Part shown: in pieces, positions 37,697 through 50,115 of the stretch
How the letters are laid out: each line of letters begins with the position of its first letter
Position numbering within the stretch: the stretch's first letter is position 1
Assembly (NCBI GenBank): GCA_037178675.1
Contig: JAYMGJ010000385.1
Location: 115,506 to 179,505, forward strand
Direction: 5' to 3'
DNA from: Scleroderma bovista
Taxonomy: Eukaryota; Basidiomycota; Agaricomycetes; Boletales; Sclerodermataceae
Length of the DNA stretch: 64,000 nt
Made by a program: the position numbers and the translations under genes
The notes under the pieces: generated by a model
The model's input: only the letters and a program-made list of their open reading frames with translations
Told to the model about the DNA's origin: nothing
Database searches by the model: none

Positions 37697-38480
37697 GTCC
37701 TTGAGTTTAACTTGTCTTCCAGGGCAATGTTCAACACTCCTATGCTTCAGGCTGGAGGATTCAGTGTTGTAACAAGTAGCTGCCTGAGGATGGTTGGTTG
37801 CAACATTGTTTGCAATAGATGATATCCATTAAACATCATATTTTAAGCTTGTAAAAGGATAGTTGTCATCCCCTCTTTCCGTTGTCTACCCCACATTTCT
37901 GTCCAACCACACTTGTGAACCTTTTTGGGTAAACAAAAGAGCTAGTACTACATAAACATTGAACGTGTCACTGGAGTTGTGCTCGTATCCACCCTTATCA
38001 TTACTCGCTGCCTATAATTCCATACGCCTTCTCAGTCTCACTCTGATCTTGGGCGTGGAGGACTGGATTGATCATCAAGTACTATGTGACAAATATAGTA
38101 CTAGTGTCCTATCCCAGGCCCAGTCACTGGTCATCGCCATTGATAATGCCAATGTATCAACTGGAAGGGCGAAATCGATCTAACGACGTATGCATGGACA
38201 GTTGCCACGTCTGTCTTCGTGAGCGTCCCGAAGGCCCATGACTCCGCCAAAGAAGTCTTCAGCGGCTCCCGCCCGCCGTCGGAATTGGGACAAGTTACCG
38301 TACAATGTAATGCAAAGCCAGCATTGAAGGTAACATATTGTTCTTCCTACGTGACCATCGTCATACTAGAGGATGACTTCCATCTTGTTTGGTTTTGGGA
38401 GACTAGTCAGAGACCAGTGACCTGCGAAACAACTGCACTTCAAGGGGTCAGTTCTCGAGTCGCTCTCCTACATAGTACGT
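37697..38480. other. Intergenic
   Basis: No coding region is supported. Confidence 0.45.
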
Positions 38481-38626
38481 CGTTAGGTTGTGAGACCCCC
38501 TCTCACCCAAAGACGGCCATTTCGAATGCGTTCTATTTGCCAGGGGGCCCCGGGATGTTGATTGATTTCGAAATGGCCATTGCACGCGAGCCAAATATTC
38601 ACCACCAATTTCATCAGCTGGCGTAA
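38481..38626 (+). pseudogene. Possible kinase fragment (FunK1-like)
   Basis: Within a 135-codon open frame ending at 38626, only the tail looks familiar: ISNAFYLPGGPGMLIDFEMA has the shape of a catalytic-loop and DFG region (IDFE) of fungal FunK1-type kinases. Nothing upstream resembles the rest of a kinase and the frame ends soon after. It is probably a remnant. Confidence 0.3.
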
Positions 38627-38734
38627 GTCATCCATGGCACTTAGCACTTTCAATGCTGCACTGCAGCGCATTCGATGCGCTTCATCTCTATCTTGCCAGG
38701 CAGAACGTATCGTAAGTACTGATTGATGCTGCTA

Positions 38735-39200
38735 GGCAGCCTTGCAGTGACATTACTGGATGCCCGTGCATTTTTTTTCTGACCACATTGGACTTAGAAA
38801 TCGAGAACGAGTGTTTTCGGTACATTTGCTTGCATGCACGAGCAAATGACCTGCCAGAGCCAAATTATGCTACGCTAAAATACTCTTCACAAGTTGGTTG
38901 TTTTCCACCCCGTCATCCTCGAAACACTGGTCGTTTTTGACCCTTCTCCCTAGGTTAGCCCAGTGCGACTCGGAAAGGCTCAGAACCTCGCCATTGTCTT
39001 TGGTCCTACGCCATTCATTCAACCACTAGCAATAGTAACGGAAATACACCTGGCCACCTGAACGCTAGTAATATCATGCGGACCCCCCGTATCGGAGCAA
39101 GATATTAGTCTAGACCCGGCGAGGGATCAGCGGATGTCGTTACATTCAGACCTATCCAGAACACTATGTGCGGATATATTCGTCAATGAGGTAATGTGGC
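38735..39200 (+). pseudogene. Partial duplicate of the RhoGAP gene 3' part
   Basis: Bases about 38735-39200 align with about 34005-34490 of the RhoGAP gene. Shared words include TTAGAAATCGAGAACGA, AATGACCTGCCAGA, CCAAATTATGCTACNCT and ATATTCGTC.ATGAG. Intron positions present in the parent are also carried over, so the copy arose from DNA, not mRNA. Indels and substitutions destroy the reading frame. Confidence 0.8.
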
Positions 39201-39401
39201 AGAGTAGGTTATTGGCCTGAAGCATTGTGGTTGCCTGTATAGTTGTCCTTTGAGAGTTCCCCCTGAGAGTAGGCTTAAGTAAATCCACCCCCTTCGAAAG
39301 AGTATCATATATAGGGAAGGAGACGACCATCCAAGGGTACACAATCGAGTTCATCACCGTATGTTTGTGATTATATAAACACTCCCAAAAGCCTGCAGTG
39401 A

Positions 39402-40883
39402 CTATGCACTTCCCAGACTAGCGAACCAGGTCGATATAGTAGTTGAAAGGTTTATGCCAAAAGCCTTGTTAAGCACCCCCTCGATCAAAGTCGTGCCAGT
39501 TTCCGCCCCCCGTTCCAGTGGAGGATATGCAGCGTAACTGGCGTTCTTCAAACCATCCAGGGATGATAGTGCAGTGATACTTAACCACAGTGCCACCCAT
39601 GCATATCCAAGCATTTTCGTCCAAAGCCCACCCTTTAATCGGAGTAACTTCCCCGCCTCCATAACAATGGCTTCTACCAACACTCCGAGTGGCTGTACAA
39701 TATAAAAAGGAATGGAGAAGCCAATCAGATTGGCGGAATCCGTCCTCCCAGAAGAGGGAGCGCCCATGGATGACTTCTCCCATATCCTGAATTGAATCAC
39801 GATGTCCCCGCATAGATGAATGAAGGCGGAGCACACGAAAGCGTTGCAGATTCGAAAATACGACGTCAACCACGAGTCGCGTTCAGTCATCTGGAGAGAT
39901 GAAGACTCGAACGATGTACTATCCCATGGATGATGTCACTGTCGATGAGGGCCAAAGAGAGTGAGGCTCTATTGGAAAAGTGTAAGATGACAGTAAAATG
40001 GGATCCTGTCCTACAGGACGCAGGAAGGAATTTTGAAAACTCACCATCCTAGTAAATTGATGCCAAGTCCGGCTGGTAAGTACCAAAGAGACGAATCAAT
40101 GCTTAGTTGATATGTTATTCAGGTATCAACGTACTCCCAGAACCTCCGAATAGTATATGCATCTTTCCAGCGTCCAAAGGGGCCCGGCCATAGTCTTGGC
40201 TCATGGAGACCAGTACCAACCGCAACCACAGCCAATACCGAGTGAAAACAGGTAAAGCCGGCATAGAGCTGAATAGGCATTGCTGCCATATTGAGGCACT
40301 GTAAAAGATACCCTTGTGAACTGAGGGAAGCTGTGGAGGCGAAGACTGGGTTGCAACGGGTATACAGGAGGGCAGCTTCGAAGAGCAAATAATGAACGAA
40401 AATACGGCGTAACCGCGATGCTACGAACGACGTGCGAGTGCGATGGTGGGGGTCCACAGGGACGAGGAAGTGGTCAGCCTATATAGTATATACAAAAACC
40501 GTAGTAAGTGCACTATACAGTGCGCAGAGGGTCTTACTCACCCCGAACGACCATCCAATTCCCCTCGGTGTGATGCTCGATACCCACGCATAGCGCTGTA
40601 TGAATGGCAACTGATAGGCAGGATACTTGTCTGACTCGTGACGGATATCCTCCAAAGGTCGTGTTAGCAATAAAAAATGGATGGAGTCCAGTATACCAGA
40701 TGCCATGGTAGCACCCATCATATAATCGCATACTCCGTTTCCAATACGAGCGCCAGGAATGTCTACCACGATGAGGCAAATAACGACGCTACAAGCAACG
40801 GCGCGCAGTATGGTTGGTTCGATGTTTATAGCGACAAAGACTCGTAAAAGAGACTGTGCAACAGCGAAGAATGTGGTTCCCAT
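39402..40883 (-). CDS. Wax synthase-like membrane O-acyltransferase
   Basis: Exons read: 40883-40542, 40478-40135, 40072-40045 and 39890-39402. Many hydrophobic helices (AACSVVICLIVVDIP-like, YLLFEAALLYT, MAAMPIQLYAGF, FSIPFYIVQPLGVLVEAIVM) surround the blocks typical of fungal wax-synthase/MBOAT_2 proteins: WPGPFGRWKDAYTIRRFW, TWHQFTRM and CSAFIHLCGDIVI with its conserved His. The predicted role is O-acyl transfer at the ER; such enzymes also occur in secondary-metabolite pathways, but no cluster is seen here. The 5' end is unclear: hydrophobic sequence continues upstream to about 41010 (YKYTPYWLVLLIASI) without an ATG, and the 154-nt gap before the last exon may hide another exon. It may be slightly broken. 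Confidence 0.65.
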
Positions 40884-41189
40884 TGATTCCAGCCGTGAAT
40901 GTGTGGGTCGCCCTGAGGCTGGGACAGCTGTGGAGTTATCGAGGCAATCAGCAACACTAACCAGTACGGTGTGTACTTATACCTGTTCAACTGTTGGCGT
41001 CGAATTCCCGTAGGAAATGCGATCACCGCGCACGGCAACCGGGTGACTATTGGTTGACCGGAGTAGGCTCAAGGCCACCACGCTCCGACGGATCGCTGCA
41101 AAAAGATGACGCAGGGCCAGATGCGGTTGAATTGTTCTTGTTACATATTGTTCTCAGTGGCCCTGACTCGCCGCACCCGGTTATAATCA

Positions 41190-41400
41190 GTTGCAGAACG
41201 TATTCTGTATTGCTTCAACCCGGCCTCCACTTAAGAATATCATAAAGGCGTTTTTTTCCCTTGCAGAACTTGGTATCAATGCTCGACCTGAAGATTTGCC
41301 TGAACTTCATACCCCCAGCCTGATGGAGGATGTAATTATCATTACGGCGAGCGTATGCGCTTTTTTCCAGGTGGGTGTAGGGACGTTCGAACGATGTCAA
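41190..41400 (+). pseudogene. Dynamin-like GTPase C-terminal fragment
   Basis: The plus strand reads KAFFSLAELGINARPEDLPE followed by SLMEDVIIITASVCAFFQ and then a GTGGGTGTAGGG donor-like site. It matches, inverted, the piece at about 2380-2500. The wording fits the stalk/GED end of dynamin-like GTPases, and a second dynamin-like fragment lies at 54.3-55.2 kb, but the match is short. Confidence 0.4.
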
Positions 41401-42464
41401 TGTGGTCCGACACTTATTGTAGCTACTTAGAAATGCTTCGTGGACGTGGTATGTAAATTATTCATGGACTGGGATGTGGCCACGACCTGCGTGACGGACT
41501 GCAGCTCGCTTACAGGAAATCCCTTAATCCAGCTTAATCTCTTGGTGGCCACGGGTGAGATTGTTTCTCAAGTGAATCAACGTGTCGTCTTGCCCTGCAG
41601 GTGTCTCTTTGCTGTCGCGAATGCCAAAGGTCGGTTTGTAGCAAGTACATCTGACGTGAGCAGAAGACCATTGTTGTTAATGGAGTACTCACCATCCCTC
41701 GTTGATCAGCGTTGACATTCTCTTCATTTTCCAGTTTGCGACCTGCATTCGAGTGGGCCACTGGCGAAGATGATTTGCCGTTGGTGTGATGCCAGTTCAT
41801 GTGATGATGTTGTCATCGTGCTTGTAGTAAGGGAAGCAGCTTGACATTTTCCGTCATCTTGACCTATCGTGGAACTAGCAAATACACTACTACGACGGTG
41901 ACGAGATGGTAGAAGCGGTGAATGTACAGTTGAAAAGAACAGGAGGGACACTCCCGCACTTACCTTACTCATTTCCCTCACTCATAGCATACACACGCGT
42001 CTCTGTCCTGAACAAGATGGACGAATGAGTCCAGTTGTATGAAGCCCATGGTTGGATGCCCGATCTGCAGTATGTGTGCACGAAAAGTCGCTATGTACAT
42101 CCACGTTGATGGATGCTGCCTCATAGTGTCATCTGCATTCATCCAGCCACCTGCCACAACATCCTGAGAGGTCGATGCTCGGCGCTTGGCACTTAGAAAG
42201 GCTCAGTGATTAGACAATCAGGTGCTCACCGTCACCGTCACTGGGCGACAGTGGTTCCTCTGGTATCCGTGTAGCAAACTCCGGATAGTCTCGATCGCAC
42301 ATTCCCCGTGAATCGTGCGCACTGGCACTCTGCTGTGCGAGTGCACAGATGTGGCTCCCACTGCGGTTATCGGGAAACGCACGTCCTGCGTGGTTGCAGA
42401 GCAGGGAAACCCAGTACTTGCGCATTGTGCAGAGGTTTGTTGGTAGTATTCTGGTCTCGCTGTA
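41401..42464. other. Spacer with cyclin C 3' flank
   Basis: Bases about 42110-42330 are the inverted counterpart of 5930-6140. The rest holds no recognised gene. Confidence 0.5.
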
Positions 42465-43340
42465 TCAAAAGTATCTGTATCTTCCCTGAATGATATCATC
42501 TCCTGTGTAATGGTCGCAATGAACAGCATCGAAACGTTTAATCCGACAAAGAAGTCGATCGAGTCTTCTGGTTTCTTCGAGCCAAGCGATGATGTTGATG
42601 CCTGGCGCAAGGATTGTCTGGGGATGCGTGGTTCTCGTCCGAAATGGGCAGGTGTGTTTGTTGCTTAACTGTTCTCTGGTAGGTGCGTACAGAACGAGCG
42701 CAACATAGACCGCGGCGATGGTGAGTAAGTGCGGCGGATGGAGAAGACAGAGATCTGATCGGTACGTATCACTGATGATCGTCCTAGACATCTATCAGTT
42801 AGTTCTGCCTCTCTCCGAGTGACACACTGACCTCGTGAGCTCTACTGCATCGTAGCTCACGCTGATCTTCTCCTATTCCCCAGTAGCGTGGATATTCTGC
42901 AGTATCACAGGGCGCAGTGCCATGTGTCAAGGTGAGAAGAGCAACTGAGAGAACGTACGACTGAACCAAAGACGAGCCCCCGCTGCGACGTTCTTGATGG
43001 GATTGGGCGATTCTTCTGCTTCACCTGCTACATAACAGCATGCAGTGATGGCGATGAAATGGGTTGGTTGTCTATGAGGTAGAATATGCGAAAGAAGACG
43101 ATAGCTATCGCGATAATGTTGAAGTACAGTTTCTTCCTGAGTTTCGTGATGACTGTGAGCAAGACGGTGTATGAGTACAAATGTGTTCAGCTAAGGAGAG
43201 CGAATGTCCAAATCATTAGTGAAGAAAAATGAGAAGTAGATCGAGCCATTCTGGATCGCCGACGTACTGCAAGTTGTCTGTTCAGGCATGTCGTCGTGTC
43301 ATTTGGTCCACGATCTATCGTTTGCTGTGAGTGAGGCCAT
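42465..43340 (-). pseudogene. Cyclin C (Srb11/Ssn8-like) pseudogene
   Basis: Read from 43340 down, the minus strand shows the whole cyclin C order in changing frames: SKR-stop-IVD (the usual RWIVD with Trp turned to a stop), LQYVGDPEWLDLLLIF, IAIAIVFFRIFYL, ACCYVAGEAEESP, YWGIGED, SDTYRSDLCLLHPPHLLTIA and FFVGLNVSMLFIATITQEMI. Cyclin C partners Cdk8 in the Mediator kinase module. Several stops (TAG for TGG, TGA where Arg is expected) and frame changes show it is dead. The stretch encoding SDLCLLHPPH is still well preserved. A functional copy must lie elsewhere. Confidence 0.75.
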
Positions 43341-44170
43341 GAGTGTCTTCGCAAATAACGTGGAGTGGCCATGTAGCTGCAGTTGCGTGAAGTCCTCAAG
43401 CTGAGAGCAACTCAGTGCGTAAGCATGGGTTTCTTCCCATCCCATCCTGACCAAAATCACCACCACTGAGGGCCAGCCACAGAGAACGCCCACCATTTTC
43501 GACTGGTGGTATACAGTCCGATGATGCCATACATCACATCATGATGGGCACTTGGCAAGCACGATAGAAGCTGGTGTGTCCATATTTGCGCACCAAAGGT
43601 TTGGGCTGAAGAGGACAAGGGAAACATCTCCCTCTCCCAAGGCGTCGCACAAAGCAACCGGTCATAAGTTCAGGCATGGACACAAATGCGTAGTCATCGT
43701 GAGCTGCATGTTTCGCATGATGCATGAATACCGAGCACATACCTAGGCCGGCATCCGAATCTGCTCCTCATACGCGCGGCCAGCTGATGGCCGTCGCGAG
43801 GTCACTAAATTGTCAGCGAGAATCGTCGGAACCCGCCAGAACTCCACTCTCCTTGAAGAGCTCCTTGTACTTAGTAGGTCGCGGCACAGACACTGTAGCA
43901 CACACGTGACTCCTGCGAATTTTTTTGACCCCTCGAGACCTCTCGAGAGTCGATACGCCCAGAAGTTCAACAACCTCTGCGCTTATCGCTTGGGCACTTC
44001 CGCCCTCGACTCGTCCCGCGACTCCAAATCCACCGTGTCTGCATACATGCACATGCACATGCTCCTACCCCCGTTCTCCTTGTTGATTGCATCACATCGA
44101 CACTTCTCCTTCATCTTTACCTTCTTCTCATCGATGCTCCCTCAATTCGATTGTTTTGGCACGTTCTGAT
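43341..44170. other. Spacer, no gene recognised
   Basis: Short overlapping ORFs on both strands with no family motif. Confidence 0.4.
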
Positions 44171-44720
44171 TCCCTCTCAACCGCGTTGCAGTGGCTGCGT
44201 AATATCCTAGCTCGGTATGTTTTTGTGTCTTGTCAAGCTTTGACTAACTTTTGCAGGTTCATCTGCTCCACTAATGGTTTATCGGCGCTCCCTCAGCTTC
44301 ATCGACTCGATGGCAAGCCTTTCAAGTGTTCCGACTTTGTCTTGGGGGGGCAGCATCAATCATTTTGTATCACCACTTCCAGGGTAGGTGTTCAGATCTT
44401 GATGTGCTTGATTAATGTTTGTAGGTCGCATTTTAGACCTTTCTTGTCGACGTCTTGGTCTGCGGACCTCCCGGGAATGCTTTGAAGAGTTTTTGGATCA
44501 TTGTATGACTCGCGCGCGCCCTAGGTAAGTTGTTTTGCCTTCCCGCGCTTGATTGACTTGTGCAGCTTTGATTTTGAGTTTTCCGCATTGATGTCAGCGT
44601 CCATGGGCCTCATTTAAATTGGATTGGCGGTTTGATGACATAGGTAAGTCGTCTTGCGATTTTTGGGTACTGACTCTCCGCAGACAGCTGTGCACCTTCG
44701 ACTCGCCGTGAACCAATGTC
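44171..44720 (+). ncRNA. Putative spliced transcript with four canonical introns
   Basis: Four consecutive GT-AG introns of 41-44 nt can be placed at about 44214-44256, 44381-44424, 44523-44565 and 44643-44683. Each has a strong donor (GTATGT, GTAGGT, GTAAGT, GTAAGT), an acceptor (GCAG or GTAG) and a branch-point-like TGACTAAC, TGATTAAT, TGATTGAC or ACTGACT. The spliced exons do not give a long ATG-initiated frame: one frame runs through exons 1-3 and stops at 44485. It may be a long non-coding RNA or a decayed gene. No expression evidence is available. Confidence 0.35.
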
Positions 44721-45300
44721 AACAGCCGTGGTGAGGACAATCGCGACTACAAACGCTGACGCTGACCACCACCAGCAGCCGTACTAACGACGATGATTCC
44801 ACTAGTACCATTGACACTGGCCCCATCACCAACAGCAATATTATCGCCAATGGCTATGGCAAATACGACAATGTACCATGGCTACCATCCCGACAAGTAC
44901 TGATAACCACCACCACTAGCACCGTCAACAGCCCTACCACTAGCAAAATCGACAACAAGCTGATGTCAACCCCACCAACAATGTCAATGGTCACGACAAT
45001 AATTACTAATTATGCCCACCATCATCATCAGCACCACCGATGAAGACCACCCTGCAACACGCCAATGGCCACAATTGTCGATGACCATCGTGGCGACCAC
45101 GACTTAGACACTGACACCACTACTGGTGTCAACAGGGACCCCACCAGCAACGTCGAAAATGATTGACGACTTCCCTACCAGCAATGCTAACAGCCATGGT
45201 GACGACTACCATCAACGATGTGCAGAGTCAGCAACAGATGACGACAGCGCGGGCGCAAGTGTGGCACGACGATGATGATGCAGGTCTGCGAACACATCGT
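44721..45300. repeat. CCA/GAC-rich low-complexity tract
   Basis: The sequence is built from CACCACCAGCA, CCACTAGTACCATTGACA and CCACCAGCAA-like units, similar in texture to 11640-12200. No gene is supported. Confidence 0.55.
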
Positions 45301-45786
45301 ACCAGGAACAGAGGCGAAGGGGGGCGTGGGGGGACCGCACAAGCATTTTTGAAGCATTCACTAGTACTGTGCATTCCGAATATAATCTGATCTGACTATT
45401 CTCAAAAGCACAATTGGAGTCCCAGTAATGATGGACAGTAATCCGATGCGAATACTATCTATACTGTCGGGATTTTCATAGTGATAAGTTTGCAAATCCG
45501 AATGGGGAGTGCTTTGAAACGAGCACACAAATTCGACACCATAGTCAGATATACATATTATAGGGAATTTCCAGCTCTGGATATAGTGCGACTATCACTA
45601 CTAAGTAATCTGACCATCCCCGAGCTGATTAAAATCTCGTTCCGCAGTGTAATTAATGGTGCCCTTGTTCATGTCTGTGTGGTTATCGTATCCCTTGCCT
45701 CAATCCAGAGAGTGCAATACTTGGAAATTCATTGTAAGGATGGACGAACAGATGACCAGAGAACAGCCAACAAAGAAAACGACGCT
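45301..45786. repeat. Spacer with HET copy 3 downstream flank
   Basis: Bases about 45650-45840 match 5427-5620 in reverse orientation. The outer part is unassigned. Confidence 0.5.
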
Positions 45787-48192
45787 TCACAACAAGTTCA
45801 TCTCAGCGTCTACATCATTAACCCTCGTCGCTTGGTGATCCTCCGTCTCAGCTCCTGGCTCGTCACTTTGGTCATCCACCGTCTCAGCCCTCGATTCGTC
45901 ACTTTGGTCATCCTCCGTCTCCGAAGCTCCCGACTCGTCGCTTGACCACTCTTCTGCCCCAGAACTAGCGCTTTCATTTCGGTGCCAAACAAGTGGCTTT
46001 GCAATGTTGTACAAAGGTGTTGTGATGGTTGAGCCGGGCTGGTCAGGATCAGGAGGACATTGTATGACCTTGTGACGAGGTATCTGTTGGTGAGTCGAGT
46101 AGAGAACGAAGTCAACAATGATTTAAGGACGTCGTTCCTTGGAAGTGACATCATCAATGGTCTGTATAAACGTCGGAGATTGCAGCCCAAGTCTGTCCAA
46201 TTTCGGGCCACCCAAGGATCCATCGAAAATCCATTGCGCTGGATTGTGGTGATTTCCGCCATCAAAGAAAGTGGCTCGAGGTCAGCAAAGAGGTTTCCTT
46301 CGCAAAAGAATTTGTTGGAGTCCGTAAAGTGACCATAGTCCCCCAGCTGTCCTCGTAAGGCTCAAACACCGTATGAAAGGCATGATTACTCACTTTGATA
46401 CCATCTGGTGCGTCCCAGAAATTACCGGGCACCCCATCTATTTCAACGTGGCTACCGTCCTTCGTCTGCTGATCGAGTATCATGAGACCCCGCCAGTCAC
46501 AACCGGGATCGTCTGTTCCCTAAATAAATAGTGATATCAGTGCCAATGAGACATGCAAAAAATCTACCCACATCAACATCAAAGGCTGTCCATTCGCTTG
46601 ATACGTCACAGAAATCGAGATCATGAAATACCCCAAGCTTAACTCCACACATCCTTGAGCTCTTCCACATGACGGACGAAATCTGAAGGATCGTGGTCGT
46701 TTGAGGAAGACGAGTCTGCATAATGCAGATCCGACCATAGCGTTTAGCTACAGAAAACATCTTATTCATGTGTTGTGCATGTTCTGGCATTTTGCCCAAC
46801 ATTTGATAGTATTCATCCAGGATATACCACATCCATGGGGGTGGGTGAATAATGTTAGACTTGACAGAACCGACATGTATCCAGCCCTTGCCAAAACATT
46901 GTCCAAAGCCCACTGAAAAGCGATGGTTAGCTTGACTATCAAAATAGGCTTTGACGTTTAGGGGATCGGTGCTGGTCAGCGTGAGCGTGTTTCCTGGGAA
47001 ATCCCCCGGGTACACGTCACACAAAGCAAAGCCATTGTCAGTGAGTGCGCTATCGTCGACTTCGAATGTGGTGTTGCGATGCGGTGGGTCTTGGTATCTG
47101 AGATAGACTTGACGCAATTGTGGTGGTCCCTCTGGAGGAAGTAGTCTAAAAGACAGTGACTGGCATCAGACATCTATAGTAGTTGGATTCCCACAAAGTC
47201 AAATTGATGGTCACTGGTGGACCCCGTGGACCATCGCGGCATGGCAGATGGGCTTGGAAGAATGAGCGGGAGTCACGATAGGGACGGAGGAGCATCCAAA
47301 TTTGGATGCCGCGATTCGTGATCGGGAATGAGCCGAGTCGGTCCTCGATCGAGTCCAGCTCTCCTTCTGGGACGTTCAATTTCTTGAGAGATTGGATGAA
47401 TTCGTTGTGACCCATCAGCTCTATTCTACCACAATACTGGAACCAACTCGAGTCATCCGCAAGGATACTGCCAGTTCGCATGTTGCAATGCCACGCAAAG
47501 ATGCTTTGGTCGCTCGATGTGCGGATGATCTCCAGAAGGCGGCGGAATGCTTTCTTCCCCTCTCCATACAGCATCGGCATATTCACATCCAGTAGGCCCA
47601 TCAGCGAATAAGCTCTGTCCTCGACTCGCGTCGTCGTTCGTTCAGCAGCCCACGACATGATTTGAGCAACACACGGACGGTTTCCACGAAGTCCATCTGT
47701 CACTATACGCTCTGGAATACCAGTAATTTTTCGTAAGGTAGGTGCGAGCGTCCCCTTGTCACCTATGCTTTGCCAACTTTTGTTGAAGAACTGGACATTG
47801 CTTGGGGCTATGAGCTCTTGTAGCGTCCACCCACGCGAGAACCACTCTGGCCATCCACGTAAGTCGGGACACCTCTCATCGTCAATCGCAGTGGGAAACC
47901 ATGGATCGGGGACGTCGTGCAGGTATGCGTAGCATACTTTGGCGTTTTCATACCACCGATACATGGAATTGATGGCCTCGGATAGCTCTGCGCTGCTTCG
48001 CTTGTCGATACAGCAAGTGTCGACCCACAACCACTCATATCCGTCCTTTTGAGCCTGCTCGCAGCTCTGAAGGATCTTTCGATAGCCATCACGCCGGCGA
48101 ATCTCGTCTCTCTCCCCTTGAGCAATCCTTTCGTTATCAAACTTTAGACCCTGTTTTGGTATACTCGCTCCTCCGATGAGACCCTCTCCCAT
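45787..48192 (-). pseudogene. HET-domain protein, copy 3 (inverted, broken)
   Basis: Highly similar to copy 2. It starts inside the HET domain: the MRLI and YAILSHRW parts are missing and unrelated sequence precedes ERDEIRRRDGYRKI. The frame is lost near 47150 (1 nt, stop after CLMPVTVF), near 46065 (one G of a GGG lost) and again near 45830. Both 3' introns are still present at the same places as in copy 2. It is best viewed as an inverted partial duplicate that no longer codes for a full protein. Confidence 0.85.
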
Positions 48193-48619
48193 GTATCACG
48201 CCTTTGCTGACCCATTAGCCTACCATAAACAAACTTTATATTCAACTAATGGGTCTGGACGCTGGATGACTGAATGGGACAAAGATATAGCGGTTTATCT
48301 GCCCCCGAGAAAACGTGTATTCGATGGGGTGCGAGAGCGAGGGCTGGCAGCGCTACTATGACAAGAGCGGACTAGAAATACAAAGGCCAAAGAACCTGAA
48401 AAGCGATGTAAATACCCTTCCTGAGCCACAAATAGAACCCTTCAAAACCACGAGAGACCGAGCCCGAGACCAAGCTGAGTGAAAAATGATGATACAAATG
48501 GCTCGTGACAGGGGTGGGAGATATGACCGATTAGTGCACAAACGAATACACTTCGGCGAGACACAGGGGAAATAAGTAAATGACTCGCGGGCCACGAGTC
48601 ACGCATAATAATGGCCCCT
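48193..48619. other. Spacer
   Basis: The place where the 5' part of HET copy 3 would be expected holds no HET sequence. No other gene is recognised. Confidence 0.45.
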
Positions 48620-48800
48620 GCAGCGGTCATTGCGCCCGCCCAGCTCCCTCCAATGAAGCTCAACTTGTGGCGAGCTGCCCAATCCGCAAGCTTCTTCATC
48701 CCACCGGAGCCACTCGCCATGCTCGTTCAACGGCGGATTTATCCGCACCGTCCCTGAAGGGTCCAGCACACGTACATAGAGGTTACATAATTTATATTCA
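48620..48800 (-). pseudogene. Possible HIG1-type mitochondrial protein fragment
   Basis: The minus strand reads MASGSGGMKKLADWAARHKL then SFIGGSWAGAMTAAGAIIMR, with one membrane segment, resembling HIG1/Rcf proteins of cytochrome oxidase assembly. Just upstream, in another frame, ADKSAVERAWR could be the preceding part, so a small deletion may have shifted the frame. The downstream half is not found. Confidence 0.3.
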
Positions 48801-49330
48801 GATGCGTGAACATTTCGACAGAGTGCATGCGGTGTTCTGCGCGGATGCAAATACAACAATGATGGCACCCAGTTGGCAGTGCCGCATCAGTTGCAGTAGT
48901 AGTGAGCGAAAGTATGGCTTCCATCAGCGATTCAAGATGACTTGATAGGCTTGGGATCGTAATGGTGGTACATACCTATCACAGTGTCACCTTCGACGCC
49001 TGATTGCTGCACCTTTCGCACCAAGCGGGTCACTGAATCTAGACTGGATAGGATTGAGTTACTAACTCTTACTAAGTGGCTGTTCGGAAAATAGAGCGTC
49101 GCGCGATTGTCCGGCTTTCCATACTAGTGGCTGAATGGATGACGGCAGCATCTGAGTACAATCTGAGTACAATCGGAATGCATGTTGCGCCTGGCCACCA
49201 AACGTTTTTGGATGCACTAGCCTGCACTGCCTCGTTGAATCAATGAGGCTGCTTGATATATCAACAAGCGCCCTGGTGTTGTCCTTGGGACGCTTTCAAC
49301 CCAACCACCACACCGCTTTTTATCACACCC
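48801..49330. other. Spacer
   Basis: Contains a short direct repeat ATCTGAGTACA near 49150-49172 and no gene. Confidence 0.4.
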
Positions 49331-49822
49331 ATGGTTCATAGAGTCGTCAACAAGGTTTTGGCTGCTTTGCCTCGAAGGAATGCGGGGAAGCATGACTCGA
49401 CCTCCAGAGAAAGTGAGTGGCCAATAAAGTTGTTGACTGGGCAGCGTATACATTAGCAATGTGGACACGGACTTCTCTCTCCAGGTGCTGACAATGTGCT
49501 TCACATAGATTCTATGAACGTCGGATACACTGAGCAGCGCGATGCGGGCTCCAGCGCAGGTGAGGGCTTAAACTTATTCACATTACACAGCGAGCCAGAG
49601 AACGCTGATGATGACGACATCACACAAGATTGGGTGGCTTCTGTGGAACAGGGGGATGGTGTTGAGGAAGACACTGGTGATGAGGAGATCAGATTTGAGG
49701 ATGGGGGGGAGGCAGAGGCAGAGGCAGAGGCAGAGGAAATTGGCCCCATTGACAGTAAGGCTTTGCGTGACGCCATTGCTGAGGCAATGTGGAGTGACTA
49801 CCAGGGACATCTGCAGGCGTGA
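49331..49822 (+). CDS. PIF/Harbinger-associated protein (transposase C-terminus-like)
   Basis: Two exons, 49331-49412 and 49485-49822 (72-nt intron, phase 1), give 139 aa. The middle is very acidic with an EAEAEAEAEE run. The end, KALRDAIAEAMWSDYQ, resembles the last residues of HARBI1-like DDE nucleases in basidiomycetes. The catalytic DDE parts are absent, so this is either a short element protein or a truncated transposase. It lies tail-to-tail with the Myb/SANT-like gene, the second protein of PIF/Harbinger elements. Confidence 0.45.
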
Positions 49823-50115
49823 GGTGAAATCTAGTTCCTATCTCGTACTATCAATTATCATTCCATACAATTCGTACGAAATCACATCCATGCCAATAAC
49901 GCGACAAAGAGCACCGATACAATTTTCAAGTTTACACGCATACAAACGGTACTACAGGACAAATTGTTTGTAATGTGATACAGCCATCAATAAGGTGCTG
50001 TAAGTTCGTAGTCAGCAGGTATAAGTTCAAGATTGAAGAGACACGTTTTAATCCAGTGCCAGTGGAGAGATTTGTTGGGCGTCATCAAATAAAGGTCGAT
50101 TGTGCCAGGATCCTT

